A stretch of 64,000 nt of DNA from Bondarzewia mesenterica. Lineage: Eukaryota > Basidiomycota > Agaricomycetes > Russulales > Bondarzewiaceae. Under the pieces are notes generated by a model. That model was not told the DNA's origin and made no database searches. It saw only the letters and a list, made by a program, of their open reading frames with translations. Position 1 is the first letter of the stretch; each line of letters opens with the position of its first letter. Below, piece by piece: positions 12,880 to 24,285 of this stretch. Location: contig SGPL01000046.1 of assembly GCA_004802705.1 (NCBI GenBank), positions 36,718-100,717 on the forward strand, given 5' to 3'. Both the position numbers and the translations under genes were made by a program.

Positions 12880-14239
12880 TCAGTCTGACACGACACGGAC
12901 GATGATTTTGCCAGCGTGATGGCCACGAGACAGATATTCGATCGCCTGAGGTGTCTGGCCGAACGGGAAGATTCGGTCAATGTGAGGCCTGAGCTGCTTC
13001 GCCTGGACAAAGCGGAGCAAATCTTCGTGCAGCTGCTTGGATCCCACATGTATGCCGCTGTATATAGTGCATTTCCCAGACACAATGAGCACGGGAGAAT
13101 ATCGCATCGGGGAAACCCACCGTAATGTGGAGTCCTTCAGAAGGTTCAACATGGTGACATCTGGCATCTTGTCGGGCTTGCTGCCGAGGAAGCCTATAGA
13201 GGCGATTGTGCCGCTGAAGCGACACAATTTATGCATCGTCCGATCTCTTGGGCACCGACGTTGTCCAAGATGAAATGTGCGCCAACGCCATCTGTGACCT
13301 GCCACTTATCCTCAGAAAATGAAAGCTTTGTGCGGGTTAATAGACGGACCTTGAGGACGGCTTGATCCCAATTTGGCTGTGTCTTGTAGTTGATAACATG
13401 CGTGGCGCCTAATTGTTTTGCCAGCTGTAATACCGATGGAATTTCTCAGCAAATGACAGACGACATCATAAAAAGGATGAACACAGATTGGAAAGGATAC
13501 TATGTATTACCTCGAGCTTGTCATCAGAAGAGGATGTGACGACGGTCTGACGGGAACAAATTAGTTGAGCAGCATACAGACGCAGTTTGTGGCTTACTAT
13601 AGCTCCAGCGGCATGTGCGAGTATCAGGCCAGTGATGAATACACAACCAGTTCCCTGAAATAAAACAGTTTGTCCAGGCATGAGAGGAACTGCACCTGAA
13701 CAGTGCGTTCCACGCTGTAACGCCTGTACATGACCAGCAAGACGATTCCTCATATGAAAGATGTTTCGGAACATGGAGCAAGCCCGATTCTGGGAAGACA
13801 CGATACTCTTGCAGCACGCCATCAATCGGTGCACCAAGAGCGCCTGTTGATAAAGATGTCGGACGATAAACTGAATTCCAAAGTTGCTTGTACTCATGTC
13901 AATACTGTACATACCATACCAATCCGGCTGCATTCCATACAGATGGCTTTGGTCAAAGTTAGCCGTAACCCTATCACCCTGCTTGAAACCCTTCACGCCT
14001 TGGCCGACGGCCACGACCTCACCCGCCATATCGCTTCCGGGAACTACGTCCTTTTTTACGGGTAGGCCATAAGTGTTATTAGANATGACAAAATCGCGGT
14101 AGTTGAGCGAAACAGCATGTATGCGGACGANNACCTCATGCGCTTGAGGCATAGNAACGGGTTCCTGGCATTTGACGATCCCAGATGGGCCCTTCGNCTC
14201 CTCAAGACGGAAGACAGTGTGCAGCTGAGGTAGAGACAT
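12880..14239 (-). CDS. Medium-chain (zinc-type ADH-like) NAD(P)H oxidoreductase, with two frame breaks
   Basis: This belongs to the alcohol dehydrogenase/quinone oxidoreductase superfamily, YogA-like fungal branch. It starts at 14239 with MSLPQLHTVFRLEE, then VRIHAVSLNYRDF, VVPGSDMAGEVVAVGQGVKGF and GDRVTANF. After an intron come GALGAPIDGVLQEYRVFPESGL, the SYEESSCWSCTGVTAWNALF segment, then LMPGQTVLFQGTGCVF (cofactor loop), TSSSDDKLE, LGATHVINYKT, GTIASIGFLG and finally AGKIIVRVVSD. At least four introns splice cleanly. Two joins are out of frame with no room for an intron: near 13695-13705 (one extra base after NALF) and near 13211-13222 (one base missing before SGTIASIG). Sequencing error or recent pseudogenisation are both possible. 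Ambiguous bases occur in exon 1. It may reduce an enone or aldehyde of the terpenoid (inference). Confidence 0.82.
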
Positions 14240-14845
14240 CGTACTTTCCTAAAAACGTCCTATCTTTGNGCATGGTCAGTATTTAAATACAAGNAGCGAC
14301 CTTATGATCGTGTTTGCAATAGATTACTCACTTGCTTACAGAGCTGTAAACCGACTGAGCTTACTGGCAACNGTGGATAAGACCATAAGAATGGCCATCG
14401 TCCAAAAATGCATAGGCGCGACGACAGCGGGCCCACATTTAAGTACGCTTGAACTTCATGGGCGCTGGCTGAGCGNTTGACGATGTCTCACACCGTGGTT
14501 CTCGAACCGCGTCATACTCGATTTCATGCATGCGTCATGGAAACTGACCAGAGCATCTTGGCACGCAACATGAGACTTGTGCATTGGCTAACTTATCTCC
14601 ACATTCGACGGGACACGATTCACACATGCACGACGGCATTTCATGATGGAGGCTGCCCTAGCATGCACATANTTNAGTAAAGACACGCCAAGGAATAACG
14701 TTTACTTTATGCATGCATACCTGTACTGAGGCAGTACTGACATGGCATACGCTTGCACAGCGCACAGCTAAAGGATGTAAAGTAGGAGCAAGTCGCGGAG
14801 CATGGCGGACAAACGTGGACTGCAGTCAGGGCCCGTACCATTCCG

Positions 14846-14893
14846 TGACGTCACATGCTATTACGTCACCACAGGTTCAGCGTCGTGTATAAA
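14846..14893 (+). promoter_or_regulatory. CRE-like sites and TATA box upstream of PMP3
   Basis: The perfect palindrome TGACGTCA lies at 14846-14853 and a second ACGTCA half-rich site at 14862-14868. TATAAA follows at 14888-14893, about 55 bp before the start codon. TGACGTCA is the classical CRE/ATF bZIP site, and PMP3 homologues are induced by salt and other stress in yeast. ATF-type control is therefore a reasonable inference. Confidence 0.6.
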
Positions 14894-14945
14894 GTCGCTC
14901 CCAGCNTGCTCGGCTAAAGTCTCTCCATTTTACCCATCATCAACA

Positions 14946-15492
14946 ATGGCTTTGACCGGTTCTGACATCTGCAAGGCTAGTCTCCAACTTTTCCTCTGCC
15001 ATATCGCTTTGTTATTAACAGCCTNGTCTTGTTTTCTTCCACAGATTATGTTCGTATATTACTTGGAAGTCGTTCATGGGCGTCGTTTGACTTGAGCTCC
15101 CCTTCCTTCAGCTTTGCTATCATCCTCCCTCCAGTCGGAGTGTTTTTGGAACGTGGATGCGGNGCCGACCTTGTGAGCCTCACCAGCGTATCCCATGTAT
15201 CTATTTTGTGTACTAACCGCACAACGATAGTTGATCAACATTTGTCTCGTACGTATTGTTCATGGAGTTGCGTAGTAGATACATCTAATCATCCCTATCT
15301 CTTTAGACGATTCTAGGTTATATGTAAGTGGTATTCGAGACAAAGTCNTTTCCAGGTCCGTTTTCTGACTGAGCTGATATTTCTTATTTCAGCCCTGGAA
15401 TTATTCATGGTGCGTTAATTACTTCCATCTGAACGTGATTTCTAATTAACACCATTTTTCCTCCAGCGCTCTATATCATCCTCAAATATTAG
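14946..15492 (+). CDS. PMP3: PMP3/UPF0057 plasma membrane proteolipid, six tiny exons
   Basis: This small two-helix plasma membrane protein affects membrane potential and salt tolerance in yeast. Exon 1 gives MALTGSDICK. Exon 2 (15112-15172) gives FAIILPPVGVFLERGC and GADL, exon 3 (15231-15248) LINICL, exon 4 (15307-15323) TILGY, exon 5 (15393-15409) PGIIH, and exon 6 (15467-15492) ALYIILKY and stop. Together they give about 56 residues, the family length, and the family sequence is nearly complete. Exons 3, 4 and 5 are only 18, 17 and 17 nt, with good GT...AG borders. The first intron is not resolved: the only GT after DICK is at codon 11 (GCTA|GTCTCC), and its phase does not fit the TTCAG acceptor at 15111. 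An N occurs in exon 2. The family identity is very strong. Confidence 0.9.
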
Positions 15493-15731
15493 TGGCGGCT
15501 TTCGTGGAATCATGGTTGACGAACTTACACGGACTGATATTTCATGACTTTTCGTTTCAATGTACGAATGGTGTACCTTTCACTTTCAATAATGTCCTTA
15601 TTATATGCGATAACCAATGGCTGTAATACCCTTTATTTAAATTCCATGTTGAGAATACTGTGATCGAGATGTGTCCTAGAGNATCTGAGCCAAACATGCA
15701 AGAAATACAGCAATACTGTCTACTGAATACA

Positions 15732-18704
15732 TCACTTGGTAATTTCATCATCATCATCATCTTCATCATCGTCCTCATCATCTCCATCTTCATCTCCATC
15801 CCCGTGTTCATCGCTCTCATCATCGTCTTCCGCCTCTTCCCCATCTTCATCACCGCCACTCTCTTCCTCATCGCTCGCCTCGCTTTCCTCCTCACTGCTT
15901 TCCTNCTGGTCAAATTGGTGTATCATTCGCGCACCGACCAACCAACATTTCTTNAAATTCTCGAGGACGTCGCCCGATTTGAGACCCTCGCCCTTGGCTT
16001 CAGGCAGAGCGTGCCACGCACGAATATCGTCCTCCTCGACTATATCGTGCTGATAAAGCGAAGCGAGGATCTGTCCGAATAACGGCATTCGCTCTGAAGC
16101 AGCGCAATGGGCCTACCGGAGGTTAATCAATCATTAAAGGNTTCCGATAGCAGCAGATGAGCAGAANAACNANTNTACCTGCAATATTGAAACCGTCTCA
16201 ACNCCGTCAACACCACCAATCTTGTTGATCAANTCCCCCCAGCGATCCACCCATCGCTTGATCTCCGCCCTTTGCTGCGCCGCGTCGCCCGAAAGCGCCA
16301 ACTTCTCGACGATGCCCGCGACGACGGCCTCGCGCACGCGGCGTAACGGCACGTTGCTCGCCATGCGCAGGGTCTTGAGCTCGACGGAGGCATTCTCGAC
16401 AGAGTGCCCCTCCGAGAAGGCGCGCTCGAGCGACTGCAGAACCTCGGATTTGAACTCAGATTCGGCGGCGTGGGCCCCGGCGGAGACGGCTGCTGCTGCC
16501 GCTGTCGTGGGGAAGGAGGTGGTCGAGGAGGAGGGGGACGCGTGTTGGAGGATCGAGTCGTCCGAGTCGGATTCTGAGTCCTCGGAAGAGGTGACAGAGC
16601 CTGGGTCCGACAATTCGAGGTCCGAGTAGGTGTCGCCTATAGATACAGGGTTCAATACTTGGTGCAATAGAGTATAGGCCTGGCCGGTCCTCACCGATCC
16701 TCATCAGTCGTTGATTATTGAAATTCTCTATGTTGTCTTCGTCATCTTCCTCGGTCGTTCGGGAACTCCTGCGCGGCCATACAAACCCATTCGAATCTTT
16801 GCCCAGATTCGCGGACAAAACGGCCTGGTCTGAAGATCCGTAAGATGTCAGTTGCACTGTCCTCAAACAGAAAAGCAAAAAATTCTTACTTGCTTCGGCT
16901 TCCTCAAACTCAGAATCCTCGTCGCTCTCCTCTTCCTCTGCTTCATCGCCACCCTTATCCCCCTGTTTGACTTGTCTCCGTTTGGATACCCTCTCATACG
17001 GAGCCAGACGCGCACCAGCGCCAATCTTGACTCCGTCCGCAACGAGCGATCCGCGAGCAAGGCGACTGCCCTCGCCAATGGTAACGCCAGCGCCGATGAT
17101 GCTGTGCTCAATAACACAATTCGCACCAACGACAACGCCATCGAAAAGGTACGAGTTGCGCACAACGCTGTTGGCGCCGATAGAACAGCCCGCGCCAAGC
17201 GTGGACGCAATGATCTGTGCGCCGGCAAAGATCTGGGTCGAACGTCCGATAAGCGTGTTATTTCCTATTTTGCATGTCCTGTCACCGGTGGGCACAGGAG
17301 ATGAGCTTCTAGTCACACACACGACGGGTCGGTTGCGTGATTGGTACTACGCACCGCGAGAGCACCACGGAGTTGTCTGCCGGGATGTATTTGTTACCGC
17401 GAAGGTGTTCGTATACGTACCTACCGGGATAATTGTCATCCGGCACCAGTGGGAACGTCCATCGTGACAGTATGTCCTTGCTAACACCGCCTGTCAGAAG
17501 AGAACCTTTGGAAATATCAAAGATGTAGGATTGACATGCCTGATCGCATCGTAGCTCCTAGTGTCTTGTACTCTCGCGGCATAGCCCTCCCTCGCGACAT
17601 AGCAATGTATATTCTTCATGAGCAGATCGGACGTCAAAACGCCATGCACGAAATCTCTTCTCAGGTCAGCGTAGTCGAAATTATCCTGGAACAGCGAGGG
17701 AACCTGCCGTACCACGGAAAAAACACATCACCGCATTAGACCCTAGTTCCAGCAGAAGAAGGGAAGACGAGGGCAAGGATGCAGGATGGGGAAAGAGGGG
17801 AGCTAACCTCTACCGAGCAGACATCGATATAACAATCCAAAAGATCGTTCCGGATCTCAATATTTGGATGGGATTCGAGTATCTCCCTAGGAATACGAGC
17901 GATGCTTTTTGGTGGATATCCAGTGACGGGTTCATAGTGTAGACACTCGGAGGTATTCTTGTCCAGCACAAACACCGCCGAATCACCTCTCGACCTTGCC
18001 TCTGGCATCAGATCAATCCACCCTCTCGTCGAGACAGAGACCAACTGATATAAACGCACCTCGTCCGGTGTTTCGCCCCACACTCCTTGACCACCATCGT
18101 CATGATCACGTCCTTGTTCGTCCGCCGTCTCTCCTTGTGCGCCCGCACCACCTCGTCGATCCGCACGTTGCTCACCAGATCCCCGGATACCAACACAAAA
18201 TCACTCGCGATGATCCCGTGCGTGTAGATGTCCCGCATGGCGTCTCCCGGGGAAAACGTCTCCTTCGCCGTCACGATCGGCACGATTTTCAGGCCCGAGG
18301 CGGGGTGTGACCATTTAGACTCCCTGGAAAAAATAAAACGCGTCCCGAACGCAGATGTGTGAGCCCACAAAATCAACAAGTCAGTAGGCGACGCACTGGA
18401 TCGCGGCTTTCACTTGGTCCGCGAAGGACCGGCAAATCACAAAGACCTCTTGCACTCCCGCAAGAGCCAAGCTCTCCAACGTCCAGTCCAACAAAGGCGC
18501 GTTGCAGATAGGGAGCAGACACTGATTGAACATTAAGAACGTTCATCTTGACGTTACTGTCAGAGCTCACCGACTCACTCTGGGTCTGGTCGCGGTCAAC
18601 GGCTTGAATCGCGTATTGAAGCTGTCGGCCAGAATCACTGCCTGCAAAACCTCGTCTTCTTCATCGACTAGTTTTTCTTTGCCTGAGGAGGCTTTTGGTG
18701 TCAT
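15732..18704 (-). CDS. GCD6: Translation initiation factor eIF2B, epsilon subunit
   Basis: This is the catalytic subunit of the guanine nucleotide exchange factor that recycles eIF2-GDP to eIF2-GTP; it acts in the cytosol and is the target of the eIF2 kinase stress response. The start at 18704 gives MTPKASSGKEKL, then the nucleotidyltransferase-like domain (VLQAVILADSFNTRFKPLT, CLLPICNAPLLDWTLESLALAG). A left-handed beta-helix of hexapeptide repeats follows (NTLIGRSTQIFAGAQI, IGAGVTIGEGSRLARG, VKIGAGARLAPYERV). After an acidic linker, the C-terminal W2/HEAT domain contains LYQHDIVEEDDIRAWHALPEA. The last 55-60 residues are almost only Asp, Glu and Ser (EESSEEESEASDEEESGGDE, then a D/E run). 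Introns are short and phases agree where checked. A few N fall in the W2 region. This is a one-copy housekeeping gene. Confidence 0.95.
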
Positions 18705-19242
18705 ATCTCCCAAGACTTTTGTGCTAGGAACAATCGCAGTTGTAAAGCCAACGCGTCAATGATTTATTATGACTAGGAATATCTAATCACGTGCCGCAAC
18801 GATTTCGACGTCATTGCACTTCTGACCACAACCAGTTCTCAGTTCCGCCACAAAACCTTTAATGCTTCAAAAGTCGCATTCCGACGCCCTCAACCATGGC
18901 TAAAAGACACATGATTACAAATGAAAGGGTAGAGACATGCGCGCACGATCCAGTAGATGAAAGAAAGTGGGTATAAGAGGGACAGACCGTAGGATCGCTA
19001 TTAGTTGAAAGGAAATGCGGGACCAGGTTAATCGTAAGGAGCAAGTCGTGAAAATATAAGCCAAGACGAACCCAGATCCACGCTAAAGTAAGAGAAGTGA
19101 AGACGGCATAACGATCAAGAGAAGGGGGCTAACCGAAACATAAAAACAGGTAAAGAAGCGTGTGACAAACCAAGGAAAGCAGAATGAGATGAGAGCTCGT
19201 TACAGTCGTTTACCAACCCGGAGGTCCTCAGTCATGAAGAGT
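18705..19242. other. Intergenic, nothing recognised
   Basis: About 540 bp between the start of the eIF2B epsilon gene and the stop of the next minus-strand gene. It should hold the eIF2B promoter and the 3' UTR of the neighbour. I see no coding signal or repeat. Confidence 0.5.
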
Positions 19243-20436
19243 TCATGCGGCGGCGGCGACGACAGGGGTTGCAGCTGGTGCCTCGGGCTTAGGCTCCTCA
19301 GCAATCGGGGCAGGGGCCTCCTCATGTGCAGGGGCCTCGGGAATAGCCTCAGAGGCAGGGTTCTCCAAAGGAGCGACGGGTTCGGGCTCGTCGATCTTTG
19401 GGGGGTTCTCGTCAACCTTAGGAGGGACGGAATGCTCAGCTCTGGGCCTAGACTTGAAGAAATCACCGACGCGGGCAGACAGACGACGCCCGACTTTGGT
19501 AGGGTTAATCTTCTCCTTCTTCTCTTCCTTCTTCTCCTCCTTCTGTAAAAACCATAAGAAGAGGCAACATGCGACATGCTAGATTGACTTACAGCCTCCT
19601 CCTTAGGGGCCTCCGCCTCAGCAGCGGGCTCGGTCGCGGCGGCCTCAGATGTCTCCGCAGCCGACGTCTCGCTGCATTCAACTCAGCGACAGTTCGTGAC
19701 GAACAGGAATACAACTTACGTCTCCTTCACGGGCTCGGCGGCAGCAGGGGTCTCCTCTGTCGCAGGAGCCTCAGCCCCCGAAGTCTCCTCAGGCTTGGCA
19801 GCCTCCTCGGTGGGGGCAGCAGCAGGCTATACGCGAGATGAATATGCGAAAACCTCGTCGCAACAACGAACGCACCTCAGCCTCCTCTTTCTTCTTCTCC
19901 TTCTTGGGACTCCTGGGAGCCTTCAGCTTCTTTTCCACTTTGGTCTTTTCGTTCTTGAAAGGAGCCAAAAGCTTCGCAAGAAGGCTGGGGCTCTTGGGGT
20001 GTTCTTCCTTCTTGGCCTCAGAGGTCTCGCCTTCAGCCTATGATGAAAAACAGAATGAGATAAAACCAACAACCAGAAATTCAAAGAAACGCACGGGCTT
20101 GGGCTCCTCCTTGGCTTCCTCATTTGCAGGCTCAGTAGCGGCAGGGCCGGCCTCAGGAGCAGGCTACCAGAAGTGTGCGATGAATAGCTAATCAACCATA
20201 CCACGTTCAAAAAATATCACCTCAGCAGCAGCCTCGGCAGCGGGGGCCTCCTAGTCGATAATTAGTTTAATATCACGAGAAAATCAGATTGGAGAGGAAC
20301 CAACAGCAGTGGGAGCAGCCTCTTCGGCCTTAGGGGCCTCGAGGGCAGGCTCAGGGGCGGGGGTGGGCTCGGAGGCAGGGGCCTCAGTGGGCTTGACCTC
20401 CTCGACGGGGGCAGCGATCTCAGCAGGGGCAGACAT
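19243..20436 (-). CDS. Ala/Glu/Pro/Lys-rich low-complexity protein, function unknown
   Basis: Seven exons encode about 290 residues starting MSAPAEIAAPVEEVKPTEAP and ending ATPVVAAAA. Composition is dominated by A, E, P and K. I recognise no catalytic domain, signal peptide or membrane segment, so it is probably intrinsically disordered. Two short non-repetitive basic/hydrophobic islands stand out: KSPSLLAKLLAPFKNEK with a lysine-rich follow-on (exon 4) and KVGRRLSARVGDFFKSRPR (exon 7). Such amphipathic segments could bind membrane or a partner (inference). Most introns are phase 0 (one is phase 2), and several exons are small repeats of the same A/E/P theme, suggesting growth by exon duplication. 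The promoter side (20437 on) is AT- and purine-rich. Similar proteins seem to exist in other mushrooms, but I cannot name a family. Confidence 0.75.
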
Positions 20437-22916
20437 TACGACGAAAGTGCAAAAGTCGGGCTGTGGAAGGGGTAAAACAAGGAGTCAGACGATGCGAAAT
20501 AAAAATGGGCGCAAATAGACGCTGCGGGAAGAAGGGAAAGAAGAAAAGATGACAAACATGGGAATGGTATTAATGAACACACAAGAGAGAGGGAGGCAAC
20601 CCGTAGCCCGCTGAGGGATGTAGCGTATAGAGAGAGAAGAGAGAGAGGAAGAGATAGGGAAAGACGGTCGTCGCCATTTTCAGCCCTTCTTATCCTTATT
20701 TGGCTCGGCTCGGTTCGACCAAACAAAACAAAAGAACTCTATTTCCACGCCCAATTATCCCCAATTAATGCATCATCCACCACTGTGCACCTGTTATTTC
20801 GCGCCTTTGCGGTCGATTCTTACGCGTCGTGAGCATACAAAAGGCTCACACGCGCCTCGTTGCGAGGATCAAGAACAAAGGCATGTTTTCTGAGGGAGGG
20901 AAGTGGTCTGTGCGCAATGTCCAGAGCGGAGTCACGGGCGCCTGAGAAAGCGGGAAAATGTCCAGTTTGTCACAATTCAGTCGCCAACTGATGCGCGAAG
21001 CAGCAACCAACGCGATCGCATCACACGTCCAATGAAAACCATTGATCGCGCCACAAGTCTTTCTTCAATATCCTCTCGTCGTTGTCACACTGGCAGCGCA
21101 GCGCGAGCACACTGACCTGGAGTGCTCGCATGTGGTTGTTCTCACTCGAGCTGCGCGCTGCAAGCATCGCAGTCGGGCTAGACGCGGTGGGTTGAAGGGC
21201 TTGTTCGCCCTTGCAAGCCTAGCGGGAATAGAATCTTCCAAAGAACGGCGCTTCTGGAACGGGCGCTGGTGACGTGCGGGTCATATGCACGACCCGACCC
21301 GGTCACTGATCCCGGCGTTTCACCTTCTTTTCTCACGCAGACCCTCTTGAAGATCTCTCAACGAGTTCCCAACGTTATTATTCTTCACGTTGCCCGACAA
21401 CGTTGCCTCCTCTCGGTTCGCTTTTGTTCGACTACGTCCTATTCATATTCTCTTCTTCGTCGCCTCGAGACACCTCACCTTCGGTGTCCGTCGTCGGTCT
21501 AAGTTGAACGTTTACTTTCTGTCAGACTTGCATACTTGGATGCTGTCACCGACAACGATGTGCCTCATCGTATCTTGAATCCAGCTCAGAGCGCTGAGCT
21601 GGCATTATCGCACTCAAAGTGCAAGAGAAAGCCCATAAGCAAGTCTTTGGCTTTGTGCTGCTTTGTGTACATGCCTATAAATGTCCATCTAGCCGCCCCG
21701 TCTGTCCACCTCTAGCGCTGTTGCCCTCTCTTGTGTACTCGCATTTCCGCCTGTTCCCGCGACAGGTTCGCCGAGCTACATCTTGTGGTGAGGTGCACGG
21801 CTGTTCCCTTTGTTCTCCCAAGGCTTCTTCCGGCATCTGCTGTTACTGCTCATCTGTCAGTCAATGTTCGTGATCCTCAACGCTTGGGTGTCTCAGCGGC
21901 TTTTCCTAATTCCACCGAGTTCACCTCCTGGACTTGCTCTGCCATCGGAGGTCAACATATTTGCCACGTTCTGTGGAGAATACGCCATTTTGTTTTCGAC
22001 CTTGATTTGGGCCAGGCTCAGTGCCTGATGCGAACTTGCGTGCTCCTGAGAGCGGCACTCATTTTCCCGCTCCGAATATCCGAAGGGTCTCCTAATTATC
22101 AGCTATCGGATGGTTGAGTACGGTGGAGTCAAGGTGGGATTGTTGCTCATATCACTGTACGTCTTACTTTGTTCTGGCCGGACTTCGCCGCAGCCAGCTC
22201 GACGCTCCACAGCTCAGGAAATCTCTTTTCCATAACAATGAAGGATGTTCCTCCCGAACCTCGCCCAGATTGTTTACGGCCACGAAGGTTCTTCATCCGA
22301 CTTGCGCTCACATTCGAGTCAATGTCGGCCTCCTCGGTGGCCTGGGGGGAGGCCTCGGTTCCGTCGATGAGTCCCAAAATTTCATCTGTTTTCCAAGCAA
22401 TCACAATTTGCATTTCCCCCGTGCTCGTTTGAAATTATTCTCTAGGGAAATCGCGCGCCTTTTAAATGAGATCTTGCGTTGTTATAGGGCAAGTCTGTGA
22501 CGTCACGTCAGACTTGGCGCGCGTTGAATTCGACTTGTTCACGCGATCAACAATCCAATAAGTTGCCAATGAACGTTGGGATAAGTCCAACTTGACTCTA
22601 TTGTGCTGCTCGCTTGTGTACGTCCTTCAACATGCTCTTGACCTCATCTCGGCTGTTATCTGTCAACCCTGGCGACCTGCATGTCTCTGTGTGTTGTATA
22701 TTTCCACTCGCTTGTGCTTGCTACCCATGGGACAATACCCCCGACAGCTGCTCTTCGTCAAACAATCGTGGGCTCCATCATGGACTCACAGCCCCACCTA
22801 TATTCGCCTATAGTATAACTGGCATTCACCTCGTGCTTTACATGCCAGATCACTACCCTTCTCTACTGAGCTGAAGTCGACACACTTACCGCCACTACAC
22901 TGCAGACGATTCTGAC
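20437..22916. other. 2.5-kb stretch without a recognisable gene; several palindromes
   Basis: No frame on either strand gives a known domain or a convincing exon chain. Structured elements are a 9-bp stem with 4-nt loop at 21581-21602 (CCAGCTCAG/CTGAGCTGG) and a nested palindrome at about 22451-22524. A minus-strand open stretch at 22147-22413 has a mixed composition but no recognisable motif. The left end should hold the promoter of the Ala/Glu-rich gene, and the right end that of the SUR7-like gene. A decayed retroelement is possible, but I find no long terminal repeats by eye. Confidence 0.45.
22451..22524. repeat. Nested palindrome with CRE core
   Basis: The inner part CAAGTCTG...CAGACTTG surrounds a perfect TGACGTCA (22498-22505). 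The outer arms CGCGCGCC (about 22452) and GGCGCGCG (about 22517) are also complementary. It lies about 400 bp upstream of the SUR7-like gene and could be a bZIP site or the end of a mobile element. Confidence 0.45.
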
Positions 22917-24285
22917 ATGTTGACTACTTCCTTGACGCCGTTTTTGCTTTCCACGTCCTGACTATTGCTCCCGCTGGTATCGCTCTTGGTTCCGATCATA
23001 AATACAATTTACTTTGTTACCGTGGCGGCAGATAAGACCAGTAGCCTGTTCCGTGCGAGTACCGCGGACAGCGCCAACTTTGGCTTGTGGAGGTATCGCC
23101 TCTCGGCGGCCGACGTTTCGTTCGTTTTTTTTTTTCATTTTCGTTCTCATCTTTTGTGGCATAGGATGTCGAACTGACATATCAATGCTGTCGTAGGATC
23201 GCGGGCATCACGAAAGACGTGACAGGCGCCCAGTGTTCCAAGCCGAAGCTAGGGTAAGCTTTTGACAGTTTCTTCGAGCGAGCACTGTGCGTGCAGTTCT
23301 CCGGCATCTAATTTTTCTGCCCTCTAATTCCTCTCTGAACCGCTGACAGTTCAACGGACTAGAGAATACCATCTCTCACGCGCTCACCGCTGTCCTCGTC
23401 CTCCATCCCATAGGTACGCAGTCTTGTCCAAATTTGACCTCAAATGAGAGCTCGTCACGTCTTTAAACCAATGGCATGCGACATTGTCTTCCTCACCATA
23501 GTTCCCGCCATCTGCACGCTCCTGCGCCGCCGCAACGGACGTGCAGAGACCATCCATAGCGTCCATGTTCACTCTGGTGTTGACCCTTCTCGCCGTGCTG
23601 GACACCACCGTTATTTTCATCATCGACGTCGTTCTGGTGGCCGTCGTGCGGAGTAAGGTGAAGGACAAGACAGATGGGAACCTGAGCGTGAGTTATGGGA
23701 ATGCGGTACGTCTACTCCTTCCGTCCCCTTTTTTGTATTCCCAGAGTGCTCATGTGCTCTCTTTTCTTCTCTGGCTTCCTGCCCCTGCGAACTGCGCGTT
23801 TTGGGATGTCTTCGTACCGCAGGTTTGGACGGTCCCAGGTGTGGTCATCGCACTCTGGATCTCCATCGTCGGCGCGTGCTGTGGTATCTGCGGGTGCTTC
23901 GCGAGGCGCAGACGATCCTTGCGATCCACGCCTATGTACGCGACCCAACTGGTATCGTGTACACATACATGCTGCATAGTATACCCTATACCCTCTCCCC
24001 ATTTTCCCTCCCTCTCTGCTTCTCGCGCTTTTTCCCTCACTTCCTCCCTTCTTTCCTTGAGCTTCTCTCCTTCCTTTTCCATTTGAACTTCACGTCATGC
24101 TCACGTTCTCGCTACCGCTTACCAGGAAGTCGGGTCCCGGCACGGTAATTAAATCAGTAAGATATCAGTTCGGTCTAGCGCTCTCGAGCTCGGAGAAGCG
24201 CGATGTGGCGCCAACAGACACCGTAGTGCATACGTCTTACGTTCCTATCTCAGCCACATCGGGCGCGAAGGAGACTGGAGTTTAG
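22917..24285 (+). CDS. SUR7/PalI-family multi-pass membrane protein, with an early in-frame stop
   Basis: These four-helix proteins sit in plasma membrane domains (eisosomes) or take part in pH sensing (PalI/Rim9). Exons give LLPLVSLLVPIINTIYFVTV (helix 1), FGLWRYRLSAADVS, AGITKDVTGAQCSKPKLG, ENTISHALTAVLVLHPIG (helix 2), then MFTLVLTLLAVLDTTVIFII (helix 3), VRSKVKDKTDGNLSVSYGNA, VWTVPGVVIALWISIVGACC (helix 4) and a basic CFARRRR turn before a Ser/Thr-rich tail ending SATSGAKETGV. The natural start would be the ATG at 22917 (MLTTSLTPFLLSTS), in frame with helix 1, but a TGA at 22959-22961 interrupts it. A sequencing error, a missed intron or a nonsense allele could explain this. Exon order and the family pattern are otherwise clear. 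Confidence 0.75.

Noticed and set aside
15736..16053. Poly-Ser plus-strand frame
   Set aside because: It is the complement of the Asp/Glu-rich tail of eIF2B epsilon.
20437..22916. Possible LTR retrotransposon in the gene-poor stretch
   Set aside because: No matching long terminal repeats, primer-binding site or reverse transcriptase motif could be seen by eye; only palindromes remain.
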